From positions 1 to 10,591 of the forward strand of contig CAZUDB010000074.1 in NCBI GenBank assembly GCA_964619055.1: DNA of 10,591 nucleotides, written 5' to 3'. Positions 1-7,177 of the stretch are shown piece by piece; within the stretch, counting starts at the first letter, position 1, and each line of letters begins with the position of its first letter. The DNA is from CAYVUM01 sp964619055. GTDB lineage: Bacteria; Pseudomonadota; Alphaproteobacteria; Rhodospirillales; Defluviicoccaceae. The notes under the pieces were generated by a model. It worked only from the letters and a program-made list of their open reading frames with translations, made no database searches and was not told where the DNA came from. The position numbers and the translations under genes were made by a program.

Positions 1-381
1 AGAGGCGAAGACATTGCGCCGGCCAGCCAGGGCCAGTTCCAGATTATCGGCGACCGTCTGGCTTTCGAACACCGTTGGCTTCTGGAACTTGCGGCCGATG
101 CCCAGATTGGCGATGGCCGCTTCATCCAGGCGGGTCAGATCCACATTACCGTTGAACATGACCTGACCAGTGGTCGGCCGGGTCTTGCCAGTGACCACGT
201 CCATCATGGTCGTCTTGCCGGCACCGTTGGGGCCGATGATGGCCCTAAGCTCACCGGCCAGCACGTAGAAACTCAGCTGGTTGAGGGCTTTGAACCCGTC
301 GAAGCTGACCGTAACGCCATCCAGATACAGCAGCGTGTCGCCGACGTCGGCGCGGGCGTGATGTTGGGTGGTGTCCGTCAT
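1..381 (-). CDS. urtD: Urea ABC transporter ATP-binding protein UrtD (partial, C-terminus beyond window edge)
   Basis: This is one of the two cytoplasmic ATPases (UrtD/UrtE) that power urea import through the UrtBC channel. Only the first 127 codons are present; the gene runs off the left edge in frame. The visible part starts MTDTTQHH and carries the Walker A motif GPNGAGKTT at about residues 50-58. A Q-loop follows in the context GRKFQKPTVF (Q near residue 100), matching the LivG/UrtD branch of branched-chain amino acid-type ATPases. The signature motif, Walker B and H-loop lie outside the window. The start overlaps the urtC stop in an ATGA, implying translational coupling, and the G-rich end of urtC (GGGGCGGGG) may act as the ribosome binding site. 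The family call is firm; choosing UrtD rather than a LivG relative rests on the urtA-urtB-urtC order upstream. Confidence 0.93.
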   Translation of the reverse strand, partial: MTDTTQHHARADVGDTLLYLDGVTVSFDGFKALNQLSFYVLAGELRAIIGPNGAGKTTMMDVVTGKTRPTTGQVMFNGNVDLTRLDEAAIANLGIGRKFQKPTVFESQTVADNLELALAGRRNVFAS

Positions 382-1580
382 GGCCCCGCCCCCGCCCCAG
401 CGGCGTTCGCACGTTTGCGTCCACCGATGAGCCGGCGCCAGCCGCTCGTTGATTGTACGCCCCGTTCCTTCGATCCAGACAGGAGGCCGACGACGCCCCG
501 CGGCAGAAACAGCGTGACAGCAACGAACAGCCCGCCCAGTGCGAACAGCCAAAGCTCCGGAATGGCGCCCGTGAGCACGCTCTTGGCATAGTTCACCAGG
601 ACCGCTCCGAGAATGGCGCCGTAAAGCGTTCCCCGACCGCCGACGGCGACCCAGATGACGATTTCGATAGAGTTGGCGGGCGCAAACTCACTCGGGTTGA
701 TGATGCCGACCTGGGGGACGTAAAGGGCCCCGGCAATGCCAGCCATGATGCCCGAGAGCGTGAACACGAACAGCTTATAGTACTCGACCCGGTACCCTAG
801 GAACCGGGTTCGACTCTCCGCATCACGGATGGCCACCAGAACTTTACCGAAACGCGATGTGACGATGAGCCGGCAAACCACATATGACGCTATCAGCGCG
901 ACCGCCGTGGCCACGAACAAGCCGGCCCGGGTGGCATCGGACTGGATATCAAAGCCAAGGATGTCCTTGAAGTCCGTCAGGCCGTTGTTGCCGCCGAAGC
1001 CCATGTCGTTGCGAAAGAACGCCAGCAACAGCGCAAACGTCATCGCCTGGCTGATGATGGAGAGATAGACGCCCGTCACGCGGGACCGAAACGTGAGCCA
1101 GCCGAAGACGAAGGCAAGCAGGCCCGGCACCAGCACCACCATCAGCATGGCGAAAGGGAAGGAATCGAACCCGTGCCAGTACCAGGGCAACTCGTCCCAG
1201 TTCAGGAACACCATGAAGTCGGGCAGGATGGGGTCGCCGTACACCCCCCGATCCCCGATCTGGCGCATCAGGTACATGCCCATGGCATACCCGCCCAGCG
1301 CGAAGAACGCACCGTGGCCCAGCGACAGGATGCCGCAAAAGCCCCAGATCAGATCGACGCTGAGCGCGAGTAACGCGTAGCACAGGTATTTTCCGAGCAG
1401 GCTGACCACCCAGGTCGGAATGTGCCAAGGCGAGTCCGCCGGAACGCTCATGTTCAGGACGGGGACGGCCACGGCCAGGGTGGCCAGGATGATCAGGGTG
1501 ATCAGCGAGCCACGATGGCCGAGTACGCGGCTGATCGGTGAGGCGGTGGAAGCACCAGCGCCTAATGCGGCGATCGTCAT
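378..1580 (-). CDS. urtC: Urea ABC transporter permease UrtC
   Basis: This is an inner-membrane permease of the LivM type that pairs with UrtB to form the urea channel. The 400-residue product has many hydrophobic segments from about residue 25 onward. It carries the LivM/UrtC hallmark SLGHGAFFALGGYAMGMYL near residues 86-104 and a conserved later segment reading VGGRGTLYGAILGA. After the last membrane segment (ending near FLPRGVVGLL) there is a basic, low-complexity tail ending in AGAGAGP, which is probably cytoplasmic and not conserved. The ATG lies 5 bases after the urtB stop, with GAGAG about 9 bases upstream as a plausible Shine-Dalgarno. The stop overlaps the urtD start. Tight packing supports a single transcript with urtA, urtB and urtD. 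Confidence 0.95.
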   Translation of the reverse strand: MTIAALGAGASTASPISRVLGHRGSLITLIILATLAVAVPVLNMSVPADSPWHIPTWVVSLLGKYLCYALLALSVDLIWGFCGILSLGHGAFFALGGYAMGMYLMRQIGDRGVYGDPILPDFMVFLNWDELPWYWHGFDSFPFAMLMVVLVPGLLAFVFGWLTFRSRVTGVYLSIISQAMTFALLLAFFRNDMGFGGNNGLTDFKDILGFDIQSDATRAGLFVATAVALIASYVVCRLIVTSRFGKVLVAIRDAESRTRFLGYRVEYYKLFVFTLSGIMAGIAGALYVPQVGIINPSEFAPANSIEIVIWVAVGGRGTLYGAILGAVLVNYAKSVLTGAIPELWLFALGGLFVAVTLFLPRGVVGLLSGSKERGVQSTSGWRRLIGGRKRANAAGAGAGP

Positions 1581-1585
1581 GGGGC

Positions 1586-3292
1586 CTAGCTCTCGACCGC
1601 ACGCCCTTTAAGCGCGAACAGGCCGCGCGGGCGCTTTTGAATGAATAGGATGATCGCCACCAGGACGATGATCTTGCCAAGAACGGCACCGGCATACGGC
1701 TCCAAGAACTTATTGATAAGGCCGAGGGAGAAGGCACCGACGAAGGTGCCCCACAGGTTGCCGACACCGCCGAACACAACCACCAGAAAGCTGTCGATGA
1801 TGTAACCCTGACCCAGATTGGGACTGACGTTGTCGATCTGGCTCAACGCCACACCCGCGAGGCCAGCAATGCCCGAGCCGAGCCCAAACGTAAGCGCGTC
1901 GATCCGGCCGGTTCGGATTCCCATGGATGCCGCCATGGGCCGGTTCTGCGTTACGGCGCGCATCTTGAGGCCGAAAGCGGATCGCCGAATCACCAGGATT
2001 AAAAAGGTGAAGACAACCAGACTGAACACGATGATCCAGATCCGATTGTAGGTGAACGACAGGCCGCCCGCGACCTCGATGGCGCCGCTCATCCAGGTGG
2101 GATTGCCGACCTCCTGGTTGGTGGGGCCGAAGATGGTTCGAACGGTTTGCTGAATAATGAGACTCAGTCCCCAGGTGGCCAGGAGCGTCTCCAAGGGGCG
2201 ACCATAGAGAAACCGAATCACACCGCGTTCGATGGCAACGCCGGCGAGACCGGCAACCAGAAAGGCAGTGGGCAAAGCCACCGCCAGGGACCAATCGAAG
2301 GCGCCCGGCAGATGGGTGCGAAAAATCTCCTGGACGACGAAGGTTGTGTAGGCGCCAAGCATGACCATCTCGCCATGTGCCATGTTGATGACACCCATGA
2401 CACCAAAGGTAATGGCAAGGCCGACCGCGGCGAGGAGCAGCACGGAGCCGAGACTGATCCCCTGGAACACGTTCACGGCGACACCCCAAAGGGCGAGCCG
2501 ACCATCGATGGAGGCGAGCGCTTCGGCGGCGGCCGTACGGACATCCGGATCGGGCTCGGCGGGCTTACCGTCGGCCTGGGTGATCAGCAATCCGGCCACC
2601 AACGCCCGCACATCCTGATCAGACGCCGCACCCAACACATCCAGGGCGCCAATGCGAGTGGCGGAGTCGGAAGCTTGCGTCACTTGGATCGCCGCCAACG
2701 CCAGTTGCATTCTGTCACGCACCCGGTCGTCGATCTCTCGCTCGATAGCAGACATCAGCACCGGCTCCGTCGCCGGGTCGCGGGATTTAAACACCGCGTT
2801 GGCCGCGGTCAGCCGTTGCTCGGGATCGGGGCTGAGCAGCGTCAAGCCGCCAAGGACGCCGCGAATCTGGCCGCGCAGCCGATTGTTGAGGCGAACTTTC
2901 GATAGATCCCGCGATCGCGCCTCCCCCAGCGCCCCCCCGGTGACGGGATCAGTTAACAAGAAGACGCGCCCTTGCTTCTTCCCGACCACCAGGCGACCGT
3001 CCTCCTTACGCATGAACAGCCGGCGATCCAGAAACGCTTCCAGCACAGGCACGGCACGTGGATCTCCCGTGGTGGCGAGATCCTCCACGGCCTCAATCTT
3101 TGCGGCGAAGCCAGATGCTCCGAGGCGACCGACGGCGTCGACGAACGCAGCATCCGCCGCCGCTGAGTTGCCAGCGTCCGGCGCGTCACCTTGCGCCCAG
3201 GCCGGACCCACAGCCACGGCTTGCACCAACAGCAAGAGTAATACCACGAGCGCAAAACCGATGGTGCGCGGCGCACGGGAAGCAGCCGTCAT
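1586..3292 (-). CDS. urtB: Urea ABC transporter permease UrtB, with N-terminal periplasmic extension
   Basis: This is a LivH-type permease of the urea transporter. The 568-residue protein has two parts. First comes a signal-like hydrophobic segment (about residues 11-28, possible cleavage after AWA at 33) and a soluble, helix-rich region to about residue 270 with HEAT-like repeat character (for example DPRAVPVLEAFL and DPDVRTAAAEALASI). The membrane permease domain follows, beginning near NVFQGISLGSVLLLAAVGLA and including GVMGVINMAHGEMVMLGAY, a strong LivH/UrtB signature. A long N-terminal region of this kind is typical of UrtB and separates it from plain LivH. The start is the ATG at 3292; no strong Shine-Dalgarno is visible. 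The 117-base gap from urtA (3293-3409) holds no gene and no convincing terminator that I can see, so cotranscription is likely. Confidence 0.95.
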   Translation of the reverse strand: MTAASRAPRTIGFALVVLLLLLVQAVAVGPAWAQGDAPDAGNSAAADAAFVDAVGRLGASGFAAKIEAVEDLATTGDPRAVPVLEAFLDRRLFMRKEDGRLVVGKKQGRVFLLTDPVTGGALGEARSRDLSKVRLNNRLRGQIRGVLGGLTLLSPDPEQRLTAANAVFKSRDPATEPVLMSAIEREIDDRVRDRMQLALAAIQVTQASDSATRIGALDVLGAASDQDVRALVAGLLITQADGKPAEPDPDVRTAAAEALASIDGRLALWGVAVNVFQGISLGSVLLLAAVGLAITFGVMGVINMAHGEMVMLGAYTTFVVQEIFRTHLPGAFDWSLAVALPTAFLVAGLAGVAIERGVIRFLYGRPLETLLATWGLSLIIQQTVRTIFGPTNQEVGNPTWMSGAIEVAGGLSFTYNRIWIIVFSLVVFTFLILVIRRSAFGLKMRAVTQNRPMAASMGIRTGRIDALTFGLGSGIAGLAGVALSQIDNVSPNLGQGYIIDSFLVVVFGGVGNLWGTFVGAFSLGLINKFLEPYAGAVLGKIIVLVAIILFIQKRPRGLFALKGRAVES

Positions 3293-3409
3293 GACAGGTT
3301 CAGTCCACTGGTCGATTGTGTACGGTTAACCGAGGGGATCGCGACGGCGCCGGGTGCTGCCCCAACGCAGGCGGGCAAAACCCAGCGCCATCACTCGTTC
3401 ACGACAGGT

Positions 3410-4699
3410 CTAGTTAAACGTGGGCTCCTCGCAGCCACCGCAGACCCAAGGATAAGTCCAGTCGGCGGTTTTCTTGGCGCTTTCGGGGATGAAATCGGAC
3501 CAGGCATCGCCAACGACCACGTCTTCCGTTTGCCACACCGTCTCGAACTGTCCGTCCTCCTGGATCTCACCGATCAGCACTGGTTTGGACAGGTGGTGGT
3601 TGACGTTCATGACCGCGATGCCGCCGGTCAGGTTGGGTACCGTCTGACCGTACATGGCCTGGCGGACGGCATCGACATCCGTAGTGCCCGCCTGCTCGAC
3701 GGCCTGCAACCACATTTTGAATCCGATGTAGTGGGCTTCCATGGGATCGTTGGTGACCCGATCCTCGTTGCCGATGTGAGCATGCCAAGTTTCGATGAAG
3801 TCGGCATTGACGTCCTCATCGACGCTCATGAAGTAGTTCCAGGCGGCCAAGTGACCGACCAGCGGGGCCGTGTCCAGACCCGCCAGCTCCTCCTCGCCGA
3901 CGGAGAACGCGACCACCGGAATGTCCTCGGCGCTGATGCCCTGGTTGGCCAACTCCTTGTAGAAAGGAACGTTGGCGTCCCCGTTGATGGTCGAGACGAC
4001 AGCCGTCTTTTTGCCAGCCGCGGCAAACTCCTTCACCTCCGCCACGATCGTCTGCCAATCAGAGTGGCCGAACGGCGTGTAATTCTCCATGATGTCTTCG
4101 TCGGTGACACCCTTGGAATTCAGGAAAGCCCGTAGGATCTTGTTGGTGGTACGCGGATAAACATAGTCCGTACCGAGCAAAACCCACCGCTCAGCACCAC
4201 CACCATCTTCACTCATCAAGTATTCTACAGCGGGAATCGCCTGTTGGTTTGGAGCGGCACCGGTATAGAAGACATTTCGTGAACTTTCTTCGCCTTCATA
4301 TTGGACCGGATAGAACAAAAGCCCATTCAATTCCTCAAAGACCGGCAAGACGGACTTGCGGCTAACCGAAGTCCAGCAGCCAAAAACTACGGCCACATCT
4401 TCGTTCTCGATCAGCTCGCGCGCTTTTTCAGCGAACAACGGCCAATCCGATGCGGGGTCGACGACAACAGCCTCCAGCTGCTTGCCGAGCACACCGCCCT
4501 TCTTATTCTGCTCGTCGATCAGCATCAACATGACGTCTTTCAGCGTCGTTTCACTGATCGCCATGGTACCGGACAACGAGTGCAAAATGCCGACCTTGAT
4601 GGTGTCTTCGGCTTGGGCGCTGCTGACGACGAAAGCCGCGGCAAGCGTGCAAGCGCCGGCAGCGAGGCGCATGCTCTTCATGATGGAGCGCGATTGCAT
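3410..4699 (-). CDS. urtA: Urea ABC transporter substrate-binding protein UrtA
   Basis: This is the periplasmic urea-binding protein that delivers urea to UrtBC. The 429-residue product begins with a signal peptide (basic MQSRSIMKSMR, hydrophobic core LAAGACTLAAAFVV, likely cleavage after AQA at residue 30). A type I periplasmic-binding fold of the Peripla_BP_5/UrtA family follows. Diagnostic stretches are KVGILHSLSGTMAISE (residues 35-50), GCWTSVSRKSVLPVFEE (107-123) and LLFYPVQYEGEESS (127-140), which are characteristic of urea- and short-amide-binding proteins. The C-terminus is cysteine-bearing (WVCGGCEEP). The ATG at 4699 is preferred over the internal one at 4681 because GAGGGGAG lies about 11 bases upstream of the former and nothing similar precedes the latter. 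A sigma-54 promoter lies about 100 bases upstream. Confidence 0.96.
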   Translation of the reverse strand: MQSRSIMKSMRLAAGACTLAAAFVVSSAQAEDTIKVGILHSLSGTMAISETTLKDVMLMLIDEQNKKGGVLGKQLEAVVVDPASDWPLFAEKARELIENEDVAVVFGCWTSVSRKSVLPVFEELNGLLFYPVQYEGEESSRNVFYTGAAPNQQAIPAVEYLMSEDGGGAERWVLLGTDYVYPRTTNKILRAFLNSKGVTDEDIMENYTPFGHSDWQTIVAEVKEFAAAGKKTAVVSTINGDANVPFYKELANQGISAEDIPVVAFSVGEEELAGLDTAPLVGHLAAWNYFMSVDEDVNADFIETWHAHIGNEDRVTNDPMEAHYIGFKMWLQAVEQAGTTDVDAVRQAMYGQTVPNLTGGIAVMNVNHHLSKPVLIGEIQEDGQFETVWQTEDVVVGDAWSDFIPESAKKTADWTYPWVCGGCEEPTFN

Positions 4700-4710
4700 G
4701 TGGTCAGGTT

Positions 4711-4718
4711 CTCCCCTC
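4711..4718 (-). promoter_or_regulatory. Ribosome binding site of urtA
   Basis: GAGGGGAG on the minus strand lies 11 bases before the ATG at 4699. It is the only good Shine-Dalgarno-like sequence near the two candidate starts and decides in favour of the upstream one. The internal ATG at 4681 has no purine-rich stretch before it. Confidence 0.6.
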
Positions 4719-4809
4719 TGACTGGGGTCGCGCGCACCCGCGAGAGCCGCGGCGACCGGTTACGCAATCCTGGTTGTTCGCGCCCGCTGATGGACGCGCC
4801 CCACTTGAA

Positions 4810-4825
4810 AGCAAAGCTCGTGCCA
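4810..4825 (-). promoter_or_regulatory. Sigma-54 (RpoN) promoter driving urtABCD
   Basis: Read on the minus strand the sequence is TGGCACGAGCTTTGCT. It matches the sigma-54 consensus TGGCACG-N4-TTGCW at every specified position, with the invariant GG and GC at the correct spacing. Transcription should start about 12 bases past the GC, near 4799, giving a 5' leader of roughly 100 bases before urtA. The element is in the right place and orientation for a nitrogen-regulated urea uptake operon. The expected activator is NtrC, by knowledge of such operons. I see only a weak AGTGCA half-site at 4895-4900 and no full NtrC palindrome. Confidence 0.85.
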
Positions 4826-4849
4826 CAATTGTCTGACGAACGGCTGAGC

Positions 4850-4868
4850 AGCCAATTGCCCATTGGCT
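4850..4868. promoter_or_regulatory. 19-base dyad upstream of the urt sigma-54 promoter
   Basis: AGCCAATTGCCCATTGGCT is a perfect inverted repeat with 7-base arms and a 5-base centre. It is centred about 60 bases upstream of the predicted urtA start of transcription and about 35 bases from the sigma-54 -24 element. It looks like an operator for a dimeric regulator. It does not match the NtrC consensus, and I cannot name the protein that would bind it. It lies between two divergent promoters, so it could serve either side. Confidence 0.4.
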
Positions 4869-5060
4869 TCGGGGTCATCTGGGCGATCCGGTCGAGTGCA
4901 GGACGTCCCGGCCCGCCACGACGACGAGCCTTAACCACCAATCCTTGCTTACTTTCTATGCAATTGCCGCTCACTTGATCGAACTTGCGCCGTTGGGCCG
5001 AGAGAGGTGCGGCTGCGTCAGACAGAACCTGGTGGCGAAGCGTTCGGTGCTTCCGGGACC

Positions 5061-5089
5061 TTGCGAGGCGGACAAGGCGTTCTTATGCT
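5061..5089 (+). promoter_or_regulatory. Sigma-70-type promoter of ppiD (-trpE)
   Basis: TTGCGA at 5061-5066 and TATGCT at 5084-5089 are separated by exactly 17 bases. The expected transcription start is near 5096, leaving a leader of about 60 bases to the ppiD ATG at 5156. The position also argues against a longer ppiD starting at the TTG at 4985, which would lie upstream of this promoter. Between this promoter and the urt sigma-54 element (4826-5060) I see only the dyad at 4850-4868 and no gene. Confidence 0.6.
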
Positions 5090-5155
5090 ACCGTCCACAA
5101 GTGGTCGGCGCTGTCGACGCGTTCCCGCCGCACCCGAAGAACTGGTTTATCGCCC

Positions 5156-7036
5156 ATGCTTCAAGCCGTCCGTAAGTTCTCCGCCTCGCCCATCGGCAAG
5201 GCCATCTTCATCGTCGTGCTGATCGCTTTCGCCGGCGGCTTCTGGTACGTGGGCGATACGGGCAGCATCGGCGGTGGCGGTGGTACGTGGGCTGTACGCG
5301 TTGGCGATAAGGAGATCGGTGCCCACGAACTGAGCTTCGAGTATGCGCGCGAACTCGAACGCATCCGGCGCGAGTCCAACGAGCCCGTCTCCCAGGAGGA
5401 CGCACGGGCCGCGGGATTGCCGCAACAAGTGATCGCGCGCATGGTCAACCGCAGCTTGCTCGATCTGGCGGCTCAAGACTTGAGCCTCGCCGCCGGCCCC
5501 GACCAAGTCCGTGCGGCGATCCTGGCGACACCGTCGTTCCAAAACGCGGAAGGAACCTTCGATCGTGACGTCTACCGGCAGTCGTTAACGATCAACGGCT
5601 TCACGGAAGCGCGCTTCGAGGCAGAGGTCCGCGATGAGGTCAAACGCCGCCAATTGCTGTCAACCTTGGAAAGCGGAATTGTTGCACCACCGGTCATGGC
5701 GGAGACCTACTATCGGGTTGCCGCCGAGCGCCGTCGAGGGGATGTGATCATCGTGCGACCTGTCGACCCCGCGACGTTGGCTGTGCCGACCGACAGCGAG
5801 TTGCGCGCAGCTTACGAGGAGAACAAGGAGCGGTTTCTGACGCCGGAGTATCGGACGCTGACCGTGCTCATGATCAGCAACGCGGACGTAGCCGCCGAAA
5901 TGACTGTGAGCGACGAAGAGCTTGCGGAAGCCTATGAGGAACGCAGCGGAGAATACACCACGGAAGAAAAACGGGTTGTTCGCCAGATCGTGGTGGCCGA
6001 CGAAGACACGGCGAGGCGCATCCACGACCGCCTCACGGAGGGCGGCGAATTCGCTGCCGTTGCCCAGGAAGAGGCTGGCTTGTCTCCTGAGGCCTTGGCG
6101 CTGGGATCGGTCACACGCCAGGCGCTATTTCCGAATGTGGCCGAGGTCGCATTCGCGCTCACGGAGGGCGGTATCGGCGAACCGGTGCAAACCGCGCTCG
6201 GATGGACGATCGTGACCATTGATGAGATCCTGGCAGCCGAACGACCACCGCTTACCGACTTGGCTGACCAACTCCGGGCGGATGTGGCCCGGGAAAAAGC
6301 GGTGGAGGTCGTCTACGATCTCTCCGCCCGACTCCAGGATGAACTCGCCGCCGGTGGGTCGCTGGATCAGGCGGCGGGTAACCTCAACCTCCCTCTGATC
6401 CGCATCGACTCCGTTGCCGCCGACGGCACCGCACCCGACGGCTTCTCTGTCGATGGTGTCGAGCCGGCGATTCTGGAAGTCGCCTTTCAGACCGAGGAGG
6501 GCCAGGAAAGCCTACTGACGGAAGTGGGCGATGAAGGCGCATTCATTGTCCGGGTCGATCGGATTCAGCCGCCCGCGGATCGTGGCTTCGATGCTGTTCG
6601 TTCGGAAATCGAGGCCTTGGTCCGCCGGGAGCGTGTCGTTACGGCCGCCGCTGAAACGGCCACCACCATCGAAGAACGGCTTAATGGCGGTGCCGATCCG
6701 AAAACGATCGCTGCTGAATATGGGTTGGAGGTGCAAACAACCGGACCATTCGATCGTAGTGGTGCCGGCACGGACCTCCCTGCCCTGGTCGTCGAGGTGC
6801 TCTTTAAAATGAACGTCGGCGAGGCCGAAACGCTAAACTATGATGGGGTGCAGTATGTCGGCCACGTGCGAGAGATTCTCAGCGCCGATCCCGCAAGCGA
6901 CCCCAGCAACGTTCAACAACTCGGTGCTCTGTTGACGACCCAACTTCGCCGCGAGGTGAGCGAGCAGTTGATTGCGGAGATGCGAAAGCGCCATCCCGTC
7001 ACCATCAATCAAGCTGTGACCGAGCAGATCTTCTAA
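5156..7036 (+). CDS. ppiD: PpiD/SurA-like periplasmic peptidyl-prolyl isomerase family protein, membrane anchored
   Basis: This 626-residue protein is a SurA_N_3/PpiD family folding factor, anchored in the inner membrane by one N-terminal helix with the bulk in the periplasm, where it assists newly exported proteins. It begins MLQAVRKFSASPIGKAIF, then an anchor (about residues 14-31, IGKAIFIVVLIAFAGGFWYV), a glycine-rich linker, a helical SurA-like chaperone region (about 40-220) and a parvulin-like domain (about 265-355). A further chaperone-like region extends to the C-terminus. In the parvulin domain the usual SHIL histidine is replaced (VVRQIVV near 273-279) and the GYHII histidine is lost (GWTIV near 349), so isomerase activity is doubtful. 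The open frame extends upstream to a TTG at 4985, but that part is basic, without homology, and precedes the promoter. The Shine-Dalgarno is weak. ppiD directly before trpE is a common alphaproteobacterial arrangement. Confidence 0.88.
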   Translation: MLQAVRKFSASPIGKAIFIVVLIAFAGGFWYVGDTGSIGGGGGTWAVRVGDKEIGAHELSFEYARELERIRRESNEPVSQEDARAAGLPQQVIARMVNRSLLDLAAQDLSLAAGPDQVRAAILATPSFQNAEGTFDRDVYRQSLTINGFTEARFEAEVRDEVKRRQLLSTLESGIVAPPVMAETYYRVAAERRRGDVIIVRPVDPATLAVPTDSELRAAYEENKERFLTPEYRTLTVLMISNADVAAEMTVSDEELAEAYEERSGEYTTEEKRVVRQIVVADEDTARRIHDRLTEGGEFAAVAQEEAGLSPEALALGSVTRQALFPNVAEVAFALTEGGIGEPVQTALGWTIVTIDEILAAERPPLTDLADQLRADVAREKAVEVVYDLSARLQDELAAGGSLDQAAGNLNLPLIRIDSVAADGTAPDGFSVDGVEPAILEVAFQTEEGQESLLTEVGDEGAFIVRVDRIQPPADRGFDAVRSEIEALVRRERVVTAAAETATTIEERLNGGADPKTIAAEYGLEVQTTGPFDRSGAGTDLPALVVEVLFKMNVGEAETLNYDGVQYVGHVREILSADPASDPSNVQQLGALLTTQLRREVSEQLIAEMRKRHPVTINQAVTEQIF

Positions 7037-7038
7037 CG

Positions 7039-7066
7039 GCAGGACCGGAGGGAGTCTCCCCCCTGC
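7039..7066 (+). repeat. Stem-loop between ppiD and trpE
   Basis: Outer arms GCAGG (7039-7043) and CCTGC (7062-7066) enclose an inner stem GGAG (7047-7050) with CTCC (7056-7059). No T-run follows, so it is not a canonical intrinsic terminator. It may stabilise the ppiD mRNA end or modulate readthrough into trpE. A second small hairpin, GGGAG-AAA-CTCCC, lies at 7153-7165 just before the preferred trpE start. I found no leader peptide with tandem tryptophan codons, so there is no evidence of classical attenuation here. Confidence 0.35.
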
Positions 7067-7177
7067 AAAGCCCGAGACGCCTCCGCCGACGCCCGAGCCG
7101 GGACCACGCGGATGCCTCCTGGGTTTCGACCGCGCGAACAACGAGGAGCTTTGGGAGAAACTCCCGATGCAGACCGG

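Noticed and set aside
2147..2905. 252-residue open frame on the plus strand opposite urtB
   Set aside because: It is antisense to a clearly conserved gene, rich in Gly/Arg/His/Gln as expected of a shadow frame in G+C-rich DNA.
3289..3414. Short similar sequences around GACAGGT at both ends of the urtA-urtB gap
   Set aside because: The match is about a dozen bases with mismatches and fits chance.
4678..4974. 98-residue open frame on the minus strand upstream of urtA
   Set aside because: It runs over the sigma-54 promoter and the urtA start, and has no recognisable protein features or ribosome binding site.
4985..5155. Upstream extension of ppiD from a TTG start
   Set aside because: It precedes the predicted promoter, is very basic and unlike PpiD, and the ATG at 5156 gives the expected short N-terminus before the membrane anchor.
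7037..7177. Tryptophan attenuator or leader peptide before trpE
   Set aside because: No short frame with tandem Trp codons and no terminator with a T-run; only weak hairpins are present.
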